Positions 22,576-31,246 of a stretch of 64,000 bases of DNA are shown in pieces (the stretch's first letter is position 1; the number at the start of each line of letters is the position of its first letter). The translations under genes were made by a program, and so were the position numbers. The notes below the pieces were generated by a model. It worked only from the letters and a program-made list of their open reading frames with translations. It ran no database searches and was not told the DNA's origin. Location: contig NW_003546501.1 in the NCBI RefSeq assembly GCF_000090795.2, forward strand, positions 1-64,000. The letters run 5' to 3'. Source of the DNA: Amphimedon queenslandica (taxonomy: Eukaryota > Porifera > Demospongiae > Haplosclerida > Niphatidae).

Positions 22576-22926
22576 GTCATAGTTCCTCTATGAAGTGGTT
22601 CAATAATGTCATGACCACTCATTGCCTGAATTTGAATCATCTGATAATACTCTCTATATATGTATGCAAACATCATGTACATTATATTGAAATTTGCTTC
22701 AAAACTGGACCAAAGTCCCTGTACTATAGTACAGGGACTTTGGCCCAGTTTTGGAGAAACTTCAAAGATTCATAAAAATATCCAATTTTGATCAGAATCA
22801 GCTCAAACTTTCTACATAACATAAATTGCATAAAAGTTTGAGCTGATTCTGATCAAAATTGGATTTTTTACGAATTTTTAAAGTTACTCCAAAAGGCATG
22901 CACTATATACATGTATATGAACATAC
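22157..22926. other. Intergenic segment duplicated from beside NIPBL
   Basis: From about 22370 this copies 32780-33407: flank repeat (22372-22510), AAT microsatellite (about 22532-22575), then ATGAAGTGGTTCAATAATGT and a palindromic pair of A repeats with a perfect inverted core at 22710-22743. No independent gene. Confidence 0.75.
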
Positions 22927-23137
22927 CATTATTTTCTTTTTCTTTTTAGCTGATTTAGATTTCTTGTCTTTATTTCTTTTCAATGCTGGAGTTCCACTCC
23001 TGGTGGAACTGGTTGATGAGGTCCTTGATCTACTCCCTTGCTTCATTGCTGGATGAACACTGCTATGAGGTACTAATAACTGTAGAGGAAAGATTGTCAA
23101 AAAGTTCTTAAATGTGGCATGCAATTGTAATGCTTGA
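22927..23137 (-). pseudogene. Duplicated NIPBL C-terminal exon
   Basis: The frame 22927-23079 (153 nt, phase 0 both ends) encodes LLVPHSSVHPAMKQGSRSR followed by a Ser/Thr- and Lys-rich end, identical to the exon at 33408-33560 except Asp for one Glu. Acceptor (CCTCTACAG) and donor (GTATGT) are kept. Homology with the NIPBL locus continues to about 23137 and stops at GCTTGATCT, where a receptor fragment begins. It is probably a dead exon copy, but it could still be spliced. Confidence 0.8.
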
Positions 23138-23281
23138 TCTTTGTACAATATCTTTATAGAATCTACTGGCTATTGCAAGGAGCAGGGCCACTATGCATAT
23201 TATGCCTCCTAGAACATCACAAACTCCTTCCATTGCAGCCATGATGGTATGTGTCTCATTTCTTTTACAATCATCCATATC
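23138..23281 (-). pseudogene. 7TM receptor N-terminal fragment
   Basis: Encodes MDDCKRNETHTIMAAMEGVC followed by a degraded TM1 and ASRFYKDIVQR, then stops at the joint with the NIPBL-derived segment. Only the first about 45 codons of a receptor remain. Wording differs from all complete copies (GGIICIVALLLAI), so it is an older relic or a lost paralogue. Confidence 0.8.
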
Positions 23282-23554
23282 TTATGAAAGGTAAAGAAAA
23301 ATGAGAAGAAACAGCTATAGATCTACAACTGGAACAATGCCAAGTTCACCTTTAGCAGGAGCTAAAACAGCAATAGTGGTCACATGACATTTTCACAAGT
23401 CACTTAATACACTAATTGTTATTATAACATCAGACAATGATGTACCTGACCTCTAGCACAAATACTATATCTGCATAAAACATACAATGCATGCAATAAG
23501 CCTACTACAATGTGCACTGAATACATAATTTAATGTAAGTTCATAAGTTTTTAA
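23282..23554. other. Duplicated receptor 5'/3' flank
   Basis: GTTCACCTTTAGCAGGAGCT through CTCTAGCACAAATACTATAT matches 19130-19320 nearly base for base, i.e. the spacer between paralogues 5 and 6. This shows a tandem duplication of that gene boundary. No gene. Confidence 0.7.
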
Positions 23555-24023
23555 TTAGTTCACCATGAAGGTTGATGTACGAGTAAATTTGTATGTAGTA
23601 CGTGCATTTGTTGATGCAACTGTTTCTCTTGTGAAGACATCAGTATAGTTATTGGGCACTACACAAAGAGCTTCTTGTGGCCTTTCATTTTCTTTTTTCT
23701 TTCTTTGTTTTCTTTTACACTTTAATATACAAAGATGTATTATAACAATAGTGCCAGTGATTAGACCAGAAGAGGATATCAATGAATAGAGATAGACACC
23801 TGGAAAAGTGTCGCCATTATAATAGAGCACTAAAAGTGGATAGAAGATCACAGCCATTACTGTGTTAACTATTGGATACACTACTAGTGGTAGTAACTGC
23901 TTGCTGAGTGTTTTCCATTTATTATCAGTGACCAGTAGAGACTCTGCTTCACTGTCTTCTTGTCTTTGGTGATGTTTTCTTGATCTTGTGATTGTTACAA
24001 TGAAAATAATCACAACCAGTACT

Positions 24024-24334
24024 CAGGGGCGTAGCTGAGGTAGGGCCTGAGGGGGCCTGGGCCCTACCATCAAAGTGCCCTTATAATTATATTCATTGAA
24101 ATTATAACCCAAAAGATTATATTCATTGTTCTTAAAATAACAAAAGGGGGTGGCTGATAACCACAGCTCTTTTTAAAGCTATATACAATGATAATTTCAC
24201 TCTGATTTCGCTCAGCTTGCAGGAAAATGCTTCCATTTTGTTACGTAAAAGGGGTGTGGCCAAAATTGCGGCGCGCTTCGCGCGCCATTTTGTCTCTTTG
24301 CCCTACCATCACCCAAGGTCCAGCTACGCCCCTG
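24024..24334. mobile_element. hAT-type MITE, 311 bp
   Basis: Ends are CAGGGGCGTAGCTG and its reverse complement CAGCTACGCCCCTG, flanked by a perfect 8-bp target duplication CCAGTACT (24016-24023 and 24335-24342). An 8-bp duplication plus CAGGGGCG-type ends is the signature of hAT elements. The interior includes a GC-rich palindrome (GCGGCGCGCTTCGCGCGCC) and no coding frame. Perfect duplication and ends suggest a recent insertion. Confidence 0.95.
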
Positions 24335-24704
24335 CCAGTACTGACATTATAAAGTATGATATCCCAGCAGTACCATAACCAATTATGTAGAGGATCAAGT
24401 TATTTGGATCTTTTGTTGATTTTGAAAAGTTAATTATTAGTTTATGTTAGGGTCCGCAACATGAAAAATCAAATGTTACAAAAAGGTTTCTTTACTTTAT
24501 TAGCAGAACTTAGCACCTGTTAGTGTACTAAATGTACAAGAAAGAAAAGGATTCGACTCTTCTCTCTGCAGATAAATAATAATAATTTGCTTTTAATTGC
24601 CACGCCTTCTTTATTTAACTTAATATTAAATTTAACTCTGTAAAAGTCCACGCTAACTTTGCTGACATTACTCGGCACAGCAGTACTGAGTCTTAGGTGA
24701 GTAT

Positions 24705-24869
24705 NNNNNNNNNNNNNNNNNNNNNNNNNNNNNNNNNNNNNNNNNNNNNNNNNNNNNNNNNNNNNNNNNNNNNNNNNNNNNNNNNNNNNNNNNNNNNNNN
24801 NNNNNNNNNNNNNNNNNNNNNNNNNNNNNNNNNNNNNNNNNNNNNNNNNNNNNNNNNNNNNNNNNNNNN
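24705..24869. other. Assembly gap (N)
   Basis: 165 unknown bases lie between the two arms of the inverted-repeat element; such hairpins commonly break assembly. The true length may differ. Confidence 0.98.
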
Positions 24870-25147
24870 CAAATAACCACAGTACTTACACTATTAACCT
24901 ATCAACTACTACCTAATACAACAGTACAATGAGAAACTTGGGCTTTTCATTTTTCATCAAAATAATTAAGCAAATGTTGTGTGGTGTGCTCACCCTCAGA
25001 AAAAGTTTGAGCTCTTTTGCCAAATGTTTTAAAACATAGGGGTCTAATTTTGTCATGCATACTCACCTAAGACTCAGTACTGCTGTGCCGAGTAATGTCA
25101 GCAAAGTTAGCGTGGACTTTTACAGAGTTAAATTTAATATTAAGTTA

Positions 25148-25348
25148 AGGCCACTCCAATTTGATTCCTTGTTTCCCATTACCCGCCCGCATGGGGCCGC
25201 ATCGCTATTCATTATTGCGGTTTTTCATTGATTATACAAGCAATTTATACAGCTGATAATGAATAAATTTAATGAAAATGAACAAACCCGCCCGCCCGCA
25301 TCAGGCCCGCCTCTGTAATGGGAAACTATGAATCTTATTGGAGTGGCC
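25148..25348. mobile_element. PIF/Harbinger-type MITE nested in the right arm
   Basis: About 200 bp with ends GGCCACTCCAAT and ATTGGAGTGGCC. The uninterrupted left arm shows the empty site (...TTAATATTAAGTTAAATAAAG in reverse complement), which gives a 3-bp TAA duplication, as PIF/Harbinger makes. The interior is rich in CCCGCCCGCAT-type motifs. This is the latest of the insertions in this spot. Confidence 0.88.
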
Positions 25349-25959
25349 TAAATAAAGAAGGCGTGGCAATTAAAAGCAAATTATTATTATTTATCTGCAG
25401 AGAGAAGAGTCGAATCCTTTTCTTTCTTGTACATTTAGTACACTAACAGGTGCTAAGTTCTGCTAATAAAGTAAAGAAACCTTTTTGTAACATTTGATTT
25501 TTCATGTTGCGGACCCTATTTATGTTCAGAGCAGTCAATATAAGTAAATGGAATCAAAGCAGCACTCACAAGTGGAAGGAATGACGTTATGACTGCAACC
25601 AGTTCCAGTTTCTTAAAGTTTTTCAGTTTCTTTAGGTGCACAATACAAAGATAGAGAGTAATGGTTAACCAGAAGGTAAATCCAACATTAATATAATAGG
25701 CAGTGTGAGGCAGGAATACAGCCACAGCTCTATATATCCATGAGTCATCATATCCAAGAAACAGACTCTCTGACAGAGAGAAGACTAACATTGTAACCAG
25801 TTTGTACACTATCAGTCTTTGTACAATATCTTTATAGAATCTACTGACTATTGCAAAGACCAGGGCCACTATACATGTTATGACTCCTAGACCACCAAAG
25901 ACTCCGAGTACAGCAATGATCATCTCATCATTTGTATCATTTAGGCAGGTTTTACCCAT

Positions 25960-26849
25960 TACAGACTTTATGGACCAAAAAGAAATGAGAAGAGATAAAA
26001 AGAAAGGGCACCTTTGCAGCAGTGAAAAAGCAATAGCCTACAACAAAACTATAGTTACAGAAAAACTAATGCAAGTTCAAGCTGTTAAAATAACACATAG
26101 TACAATATCACCAAAAGAGTTCATGATATCAGTGAACCCTTGATTACACAAGCCACACATACAGATATTACAGTATAAATCATGTAATAACACACCAATG
26201 ATGTGTACTATAGTTAACATTATTATGACAATTTGTATGTATTTATAATAATCATCATAAGAAAATAAATTACCACAATGATATAAATAAGAGAGAGAGA
26301 GAAGAGAGACTGAGAGATGTTATATAATGTCATACAGAGAGAGAGAGAGATAACTAGGAGCATCATTGAATGAATAACTGAATGATTAAACTGCATTAAG
26401 ATTTGCCAAAATTAAAAGGAGAGAATTCTCCATTCTTATAATTTTTTTTCTCAGTGATACATATACATGTGTTGTGTAGAAAGTTTGAACTAATTCCAAT
26501 CAAATTTGGATTTTTTATGAATTTTTAAAGTTGCTCCAAAAGGCATGCACATGCTAATCACATGCATCAGTTGTTATTGTAATGTGTGCAGTGTTACACA
26601 TGTGAGGGAGTTGGAGATTGCACCAAGAGTAAATTGGAAATCTACCTGTCCAGTAGTTGTTATCCTCAATAATAAAACAAAATAAACCAGCTAAAACTCT
26701 TGTTGCAGGATTATGCAATCTTGTGTACAATCCAATGATGTGAAAGCTAAAGAGCCCAACCCACAGTAATGTTCATATTTGTAGTACTTTTAGGTTCTAA
26801 AATATTTTTGCAAAAACAAACAGCATTTCTTACTAATTCAGTAATAAAG
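25960..26849. other. Intergenic spacer with receptor-flank repeat and duplicated 3' flank
   Basis: Flank repeat at about 26240-26370, partial A unit at 26400-26540, then a block at 26550-26850 that pairs with 14640-15000. A short plus-strand frame at 25880-26143 overlaps the receptor start and is not a gene. Confidence 0.6.
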
Positions 26850-27755
26850 TTAGTTAATTGGTAGCTGATCATCAGCAGTAACTGCTGTCAAACTTGATGT
26901 ACAAGTATACTGATATGTAGTACGTGCATTAGTTGAAGCAACTGTTTCTCTTGTAAAGACATCATTGTGATCACTAGGCACTATACAGAAAGGTTCTTGC
27001 TGTTCCTTGTTCTGTTTCATTCTCTTCCTTTCTCTTTGTTTCTTACACTTCAATATACAAAGATGTATTATAACAATAGTACCAGTGATTAGACCAGAAG
27101 AGGATATTAACAAATAGGGAACTAACAGTGGGAAGAAAACCATTGCCATTACTGCATTAACTATTGGATACACTACTAGTGGTAGTAACTGCTTGCTGAG
27201 TATTTTCCATTTATTATCAGTGACCAGAAGAGACTCAGCTTCACTGTCTTCTTGTCTTTGGTGATGTCTTCGTGATCTTCTGATTGTTACAATGAATATA
27301 TTGACAACCAGTACTGACGTTATGAGGTATAATGCCCCAGCAGTACCATACACTACATAATGAATTATTTGAGTGCAAGGATCATTTTTTGCAAAGGGAA
27401 TATATGCAGCTATAGCAAGGCATAAAGTTATGAATACAATCAGTTCCAGTGTCTTAAAGTTTTTCAGTTCCGTGAGGTGCACAATACAAAGATAAAGAAT
27501 AATGGTTAACCAGAAGGTGAACACTACATTGGAGGAGTAGGTTATATGTAGAATAGCTATATCAAATTCTTTGAATACTTTTGAGCCATCATCATATTCA
27601 AATGATGTTAATTGAGATAATGAAAATACTATCATTGTCACCAGTTTGTACAATATCAGTCTTTGTACAATATCTTTATAGAATCTACTGACTATTGCAA
27701 AGATCAGTGCCATTGTACATGCTATGGCTCCAAGACCACCACTGACTTCTTCCAT
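26850..27755 (-). CDS. 7TM receptor paralogue 9, shortened N-terminus
   Basis: Open frame of 301 residues starting MEEVSGGLGAIACTMALIFA. Immediately upstream, in frame, the sequence still encodes DNNTSSNSNCDIWNTGKTIT as in paralogue 3, but a TAA stands where paralogue 3 has a Gln codon. Translation must start at the Met just before TM1, losing the glycosylated N-terminus. Seven helices remain. TM7 is shortened by about 10 residues (FFPLLVPYLLISSSGLITGT). It may still insert in membranes but could be on the way to a pseudogene. Confidence 0.75.
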   Translation of the reverse strand: MEEVSGGLGAIACTMALIFAIVSRFYKDIVQRLILYKLVTMIVFSLSQLTSFEYDDGSKVFKEFDIAILHITYSSNVVFTFWLTIILYLCIVHLTELKNFKTLELIVFITLCLAIAAYIPFAKNDPCTQIIHYVVYGTAGALYLITSVLVVNIFIVTIRRSRRHHQRQEDSEAESLLVTDNKWKILSKQLLPLVVYPIVNAVMAMVFFPLLVPYLLISSSGLITGTIVIIHLCILKCKKQRERKRMKQNKEQQEPFCIVPSDHNDVFTRETVASTNARTTYQYTCTSSLTAVTADDQLPIN

Positions 27756-28259
27756 TATGGTAATTGTTTTTCCAGTATTCCAAATATCACAATTGCTGTT
27801 GCTGGAGGTGTTGTTATCTTAGGAAAGAGATGAAGAAGAGAACAAATACATCTTGTAAATCAAGGTGTTGTGTTGCTAAAACAAAACAATCCTTAGGAGT
27901 GAAGTAGGAGGAACGTAAGTAGATCTATTATACAAATCTGCTGACTTCTGCACATTTCACAAAGAGTAGGTTCCTAGTTATTATAACAACAAGCTGTTAT
28001 CATATTAGATCTAAACATGAATGATAATAATAATAGAGTAATGGTCACTGTTATTGGTCATCAAAGTGCAGTATCACATGCATTGTGTATATTATAAAAT
28101 GTCACTTGTATGATAAGTAATGTAACACAAAAACATACCATTACCAAATAGATCTAGATATTTTAATTGATACAAAATTAATTAAGTATACACACATACA
28201 CAATAGGCCTAGTTAGATCTATACACTATATAATATTTCTACACAATCTAATTGGAACA
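27756..28259. other. Intergenic spacer between paralogues 9 and 10
   Basis: Relic of the ancestral N-terminus up to about 27830, then AT-rich flank like 16050-16300 and 17720-18050. No gene. Confidence 0.5.
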
Positions 28260-29270
28260 TTAGTTCACTGGCAATAGACTCAGTGTATAACTTGATGTAC
28301 AAGTGTACTGGTAGGTAGTACTAGCATCAGTTGAAGCAACTGTTTCACTCGTGAAGATGTCATCATGATTGTTAGACCAGAAAGCTACTTGTGACCTTTC
28401 ATTCTCTTTCCTTTCTCTTTGTTTCTTTATACACTGCACTATACTTAAATATATTATAACAATAGTGCCAGTGATTAGACCAGAAGAGGACATTAATGAA
28501 TAGAAATACATACCTTTAGAAGTACTACCATTAAAATAGAGCACTAACAGTGGGTAAAAGATCACAGCCATTACTGTATTAACTATTGGATACACTACTA
28601 GTGGCAGTAACTGCTTGCTGAGTATTTTCCATTTATTACCAGTGACCAGTAGAGACTCTGCTGTATTGTCTTCTTGTCTTCGGTGATGTTTTCTTGATCT
28701 TCTGATTGTTACAATGAAAATAATCACAACCAGTACTGATATTATAAAGTATGATATCCCAACAGCACTATAACCAATTATGTGAAGGCCTAGGGTCCAG
28801 TTTTGGTTTATTTGGCTTGATTTTGAAAAGTTCATTATTAGTTTATGATCAGAGCAGTCAATATAGGTGAATGGAATCAAAGCAGCACTCACGATAGGTG
28901 GAATGAGACAAGATGTTATGACTGCAATCAGTTCCAGGTTTTTAAAGTTTTTGAGTTCCTTGAGGCGTACAATACATAAGTATAGAGTAATGGTTAACCA
29001 GAAAGTGAACCCCAAGTTGGTATAGTAGGGAATTTGAGGCATTACAATGATAGCTCCATGCTTTGAGTCAACATAACCAATATAATATATGTATTGAGAT
29101 AGAGAGTAGACTAACATTGCCACCAGTTTGTACACTATCAGTCTTTGTACAATATCTTTATAGAATCTACTGACTATTGCAAAGACCAGTGCCACTGTAC
29201 ATGTTATGGCTCCTAGACCACCAAAGACTCCTTGTATTATGGCAACATTTTTATCGACACAATTACCCAT
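28260..29270 (-). CDS. 7TM receptor paralogue 10
   Basis: Intact, 336 residues. Very short N-terminus (MGNCVDKNVAIIQGVFG). The second extracellular loop is long (FTYIDCSDHKLIMNFSKSSQ...) with NFS and NWT sequons. The TM6-TM7 loop FNGSTSKGMYFYSLMSSSG is identical to paralogue 11, and the tail (SQVAFWSNNHDDIFTSETVA) is shared with paralogue 5. It is thus a mosaic of its neighbours. Confidence 0.85.
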   Translation of the reverse strand: MGNCVDKNVAIIQGVFGGLGAITCTVALVFAIVSRFYKDIVQRLIVYKLVAMLVYSLSQYIYYIGYVDSKHGAIIVMPQIPYYTNLGFTFWLTITLYLCIVRLKELKNFKNLELIAVITSCLIPPIVSAALIPFTYIDCSDHKLIMNFSKSSQINQNWTLGLHIIGYSAVGISYFIISVLVVIIFIVTIRRSRKHHRRQEDNTAESLLVTGNKWKILSKQLLPLVVYPIVNTVMAVIFYPLLVLYFNGSTSKGMYFYSLMSSSGLITGTIVIIYLSIVQCIKKQRERKENERSQVAFWSNNHDDIFTSETVASTDASTTYQYTCTSSYTLSLLPVN

Positions 29271-29664
29271 TTCTTGTCTTCAACCTTGAAAATGCTTGGA
29301 AAGCATAGAAGAGAATTGAAGGAGGAGCTGTTGATACAAATTTGCTGCCTTAGGCTCACTGCAGGTGATATGAGTGATAAGAATAACAATAGTTGTGTCA
29401 CAAGATACATGTGCACTATCATTGAAATTGGTACATAAAAATCTTGTGAACTCAGGGAGTAAATCATTAAGTGTAGAAAATTAAAAAAATTAAGTTGCTA
29501 AACAAGTCAATAATCACAAAAAATTAATGCTTAATATTTCTATGTATCTACCTACTTATAAAACATTAGTTTGTTAGCAAATGACTCACATGCAACACAA
29601 GTATTTCAGATTTAGGCCTATATTTCTACTCAATAAATTATTTAAAATTCTATTTTTTTATTTA
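29271..29664. other. Intergenic spacer between paralogues 10 and 11
   Basis: AT-rich. Two short overlapping frames at 29232-29467 have no recognisable content. No repeat noted. Confidence 0.45.
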
Positions 29665-30691
29665 TCAAATTAGTTCAACTAGTTCATCACTAGTTGTCAG
29701 ACTTGATGTATGAGTGCATTGATATGTAGTTTTTGCATTTGTTGAGGCAACTGTTTCTCTTGTGAAGACATCATCATGATTGTTAGATGCATAATGGAAA
29801 TAGTAAGCTTTTTGGGATCTCTTCCTTTCTCTTTTTTTCTTCTTACACTTCAATATCCAAAGATGCATTATAACAATAATACCAGTGATTAGACCAGAAG
29901 AGGACATTAATGAATAGAAATACATACCTTTAGAAGTACTACCATTAAAATAGAGCACTAACAGTGGGTAAAGGATGATCGCCATTACTGTATTAACTAT
30001 TGGATACACTACTAGTGGCAGTAACTGCTTGCTGAGTATTTTCCATTTATTATCAGTGACCAGAAGAGACTCTGCTTCACTTGGTTCACCATCATTGATC
30101 TGTTGTCTTTGGTTATGTAATTGTGATCTTCTGATAGTAGTTACAAGAATGATAATGACTAGTACTGATATTATAAAGTATAATATCCCAGCAGTACCAT
30201 AACCAATTATGTAGAGGATCAAGTTATTTGGATCCATTGTTGAATTTGAAAAGCTAATCATCAATTTATGACCTGAGCAGTCAACATGGGTGAACGGAAT
30301 CAAAGAAGCACTCACAAGAGGAATGAGGCATGACGTTATGGTTGCAATTGGTTCCAGTTTCTTAAAGTTTTTCAGTTCCTTGAGGTGTACAATACAAAGA
30401 TAGAGAGTAATGGTTAGCCAGAAGGTGAATCCCAGGTTGATATAGTAGGCAGTTTGAGGTAGTAATATAGCAACAGCTATATGTCTGTGAGTCATCATAT
30501 TTAAAAGACAGAAATTGAGATAGAGAGTAGACTAACATTGTAACCAGTTTGTACACTATCAGCCTTTGTACAATATCTTTATAGAATCTACTGACTATTG
30601 CAAAGACCAGGGCCACTGTACATGTTATGACTCCAAGACCACCAAAGACTCCTTCTATTACAGTAACTATATTATTAGTACAGTCAGCCAT
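29665..30691 (-). pseudogene. 7TM receptor paralogue 11, single frameshift
   Basis: The N-terminal part (30691 down to about 30490: MADCTNNIVTVIEGVFGGLG to SFKYDDSQTYS) and the rest (from HRHIAVAILLPQTAYYINLG to the stop at 29665) are in different frames, with the shift near 30480-30495, between TM2 and TM3. All other motifs are intact, including SKQLLPLVVYPIVN and FTRETVASTNAKTTYQ. Either a young pseudogene or an assembly error. Confidence 0.8.
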
Positions 30692-31246
30692 TTCTTACAC
30701 TCATAAAAACTTCCGGCATAAAAAGGGATGACCTTTTTCAGATAAGCTGCAACAATTATGCAAACTTACCTTGCATGTATAAACAACATAGTAGTTTTAC
30801 AAGAAGATAAGAAGTCACATGAATACTGACAGTAGTATAAAGAAACAAGTCATGCAATAGTATATAACACATCAGTGGGTCACTGCCCAATGTAATCATG
30901 AACAATATTAAACTAATAGAATAGCTATACATTTAGATCTAGTGACGTATTTATAATCATCAGGGGAAAATGAATTAACAATGATATAAATAAGAGAGAG
31001 AGAGAAGAGAGACTGAGAGATATCATATAATGTCATACAGAGAGAGATAGCTAGGAAAAATCATTGAATGATTTTGTAACATTGTAACTTGGTACAAATT
31101 TGCTAGCTCATCTCACTATAGCATCAAACACTAGATATTATGTGCACAATGTGCAACTATAGTCTATACAGTGTAAAAATTGTTTTGCTAACCATCACAC
31201 AAAATGGATCTCACTATATAACAAAAATGATTTTAGATAGATTTAA
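30692..31246. other. Intergenic spacer with receptor-flank repeat
   Basis: Flank repeat at about 30945-31075 (AATGATATAAATAAGAGAGA, GACTGAGAGATATCATATAA). Otherwise AT-rich and empty. Confidence 0.55.

Larger units (their letters stand above)
24451..25517. mobile_element. Long inverted-repeat (foldback) DNA element with nested MITE and gap
   Basis: The ends TAGGGTCCGCAACATG and CATGTTGCGGACCCTA start arms of about 255 bp that are near-perfect reverse complements (24451-24704 versus 25057-25517 after removing the nested MITE). Target duplication is TTTATGT, perhaps TTTATGTT (7 or 8 bp). The centre holds a 165-base N gap and about 190 bp of unique AT-rich sequence with no coding frame. The superfamily is uncertain; an 8-bp duplication would favour hAT. 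The arms' identity suggests youth. Confidence 0.85.
23555..25959 (-). pseudogene. 7TM receptor paralogue 8, split by nested DNA transposons
   Basis: Receptor coding sequence lies in three pieces: 25516-25959 (start to IDCSEHK), 24343-24450 (KLIINFSKSTKDPNNLILY to TM5) and 23555-24015 (end of TM5 to the stop). They are separated by an about 1.07-kb inverted-repeat element and a 311-bp hAT-type MITE. Within the pieces the frame is open and all family motifs are present (SRFYKDIVQRLI, SKQLLPLVVYPIVN, FTRETVAST), so the gene was probably working until the insertions. The 3' part is closest to paralogue 6, the middle to paralogues 10 and 11. It cannot make a full receptor unless the insertions are spliced out, for which there is no sign. 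Confidence 0.9.

Noticed and set aside
22903-23148. Independent Lys/Ser-rich gene in the receptor array
   Set aside because: It is a duplicate of the NIPBL exon at 33408-33560 with flanking intron sequence.
24668-24880. Open frame of 70 residues over the N gap
   Set aside because: It exists only because unknown bases were translated; it lies inside the inverted-repeat element.
24451-25517. Long-terminal-repeat or Polinton-type element
   Set aside because: The arms are inverted, short target duplications fit a plain DNA transposon, and no relevant coding sequence is visible.
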